Shown here: positions 42,535 through 42,677 of the stretch, in pieces
Layout of the letters: every line of letters begins with the position of its first letter
How positions within the stretch are numbered: position 1 is the stretch's first letter
Assembly: GCF_028994775.1 (NCBI RefSeq)
Contig: NZ_JAJQMN010000023.1
Span: 1-42,677 of the forward strand
Source: Promicromonospora iranensis
GTDB lineage: Bacteria > Actinomycetota > Actinomycetes > Actinomycetales > Cellulomonadaceae
Length of the DNA: 42,677 bases
Direction of reading: 5' to 3'
Position numbers and translations under genes: made by a program
Notes under the pieces: model-generated
Database searches by the model: none
The model's input: only the letters and a program-made list of their open reading frames with translations
What the model was told of the DNA's origin: nothing

Positions 42535-42677
42535 CAGGCACCCGCTCCGCTGGTCGTGCCGCCCGGACGGGTGGTGACGGCGGGTTCGAGGGTGCGCAGG
42601 GCATCCAGACCGGCCATCGCGGACTCCGGCGTCGGATCACTGATGTCACCCGCGATCCGACCGTCAGCGATCAGAAC
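42534..42677 (-). CDS. ABC transporter ATP-binding protein, C-terminal end (partial)
   Basis: The last 47 codons read VLIADGRIAGDISDPTPESAMAG then a Gly/Thr-rich tail, ending with TGA at 42536-42534. The first part is the usual C-terminal strand and turn of MacB/LolD-type ATPases (VLIADGRI followed by Gly-Asp). Nucleotide-binding motifs are outside the window. It is the ATPase for permease B and, if permease A lacks its own, may serve both. Confidence 0.85.
   Translation of the reverse strand, partial: VLIADGRIAGDISDPTPESAMAGLDALRTLEPAVTTRPGGTTSGAGA

Overview
The window is very GC-rich (codon third positions are almost all G or C) and carries actinobacterial marker families: a WhiB2-type regulator, DUF3499, TIGR03089, DUF5719, an actinobacterial zincin-like protein and two LytR-CpsA-Psr (LCP) proteins. 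Gene content fits a high-GC actinomycete, probably Micrococcales (Promicromonosporaceae or Cellulomonadaceae). That placement is inference. No rRNA, tRNA, CRISPR array, transposase or phage gene was seen.

Regions. (1) 1-8370, surface polysaccharide and wall: the 3' end of a UDP-glucose dehydrogenase-type gene; a minus-strand group with an O-acyltransferase/SGNH protein, a family 2 glycosyltransferase and a polysialyltransferase-family protein; then a secreted PGRP/amidase_2 protein divergent from a secreted SpoIID/LytB protein. (2) 8405-11917: the conserved Trm112-manB / manA / DUF3499 block. (3) 11969-20040: six glycan genes (flippase-like protein, GT-B, membrane-anchored GT2, three related GT-C membrane proteins) lying between DUF3499 and the zincin-like gene, which are divergent neighbours in many actinobacteria. 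(4) 20345-30644: zincin-like protein, DUF5719, a 1126-residue GT2/membrane fusion, whiB, TIGR03089 and two LCP ligases. (5) 30849-32692: purE-purK. (6) 32704-37190: two divergent two-component systems, OmpR/PhoB type and NarL type. (7) 37205-42677: two FtsX-like permeases and the end of an ABC ATPase, with a 16-codon mini-ORF just before the second permease. Parts 2, 4 and 5 resemble the Mycobacterium Rv3255c-Rv3276c order (manA, manB, DUF3499, zincin, whiB2, LCP, TIGR03089, purE, purK).

How the genes may work together: ManA and ManB supply mannose phosphates; the GT2, GT-B and GT-C proteins could build a surface glycan from nucleotide- and polyprenyl-linked sugars; the LCP proteins could attach glycans to peptidoglycan. 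This is inference from families and neighbours.

Two sequence-level patterns stand out. First, twelve genes that begin transcription units (or follow another gene closely) have a TAnnnT hexamer ending 6-8 nt before the start codon, exactly 6 nt in nine of them, and no Shine-Dalgarno sequence; this suggests widespread leaderless transcription. Second, the gene borders carry several long hairpins, including two of similar 63-64 nt architecture and one 108-nt near-palindrome, and several short tandem repeats lie at or beside stop codons.
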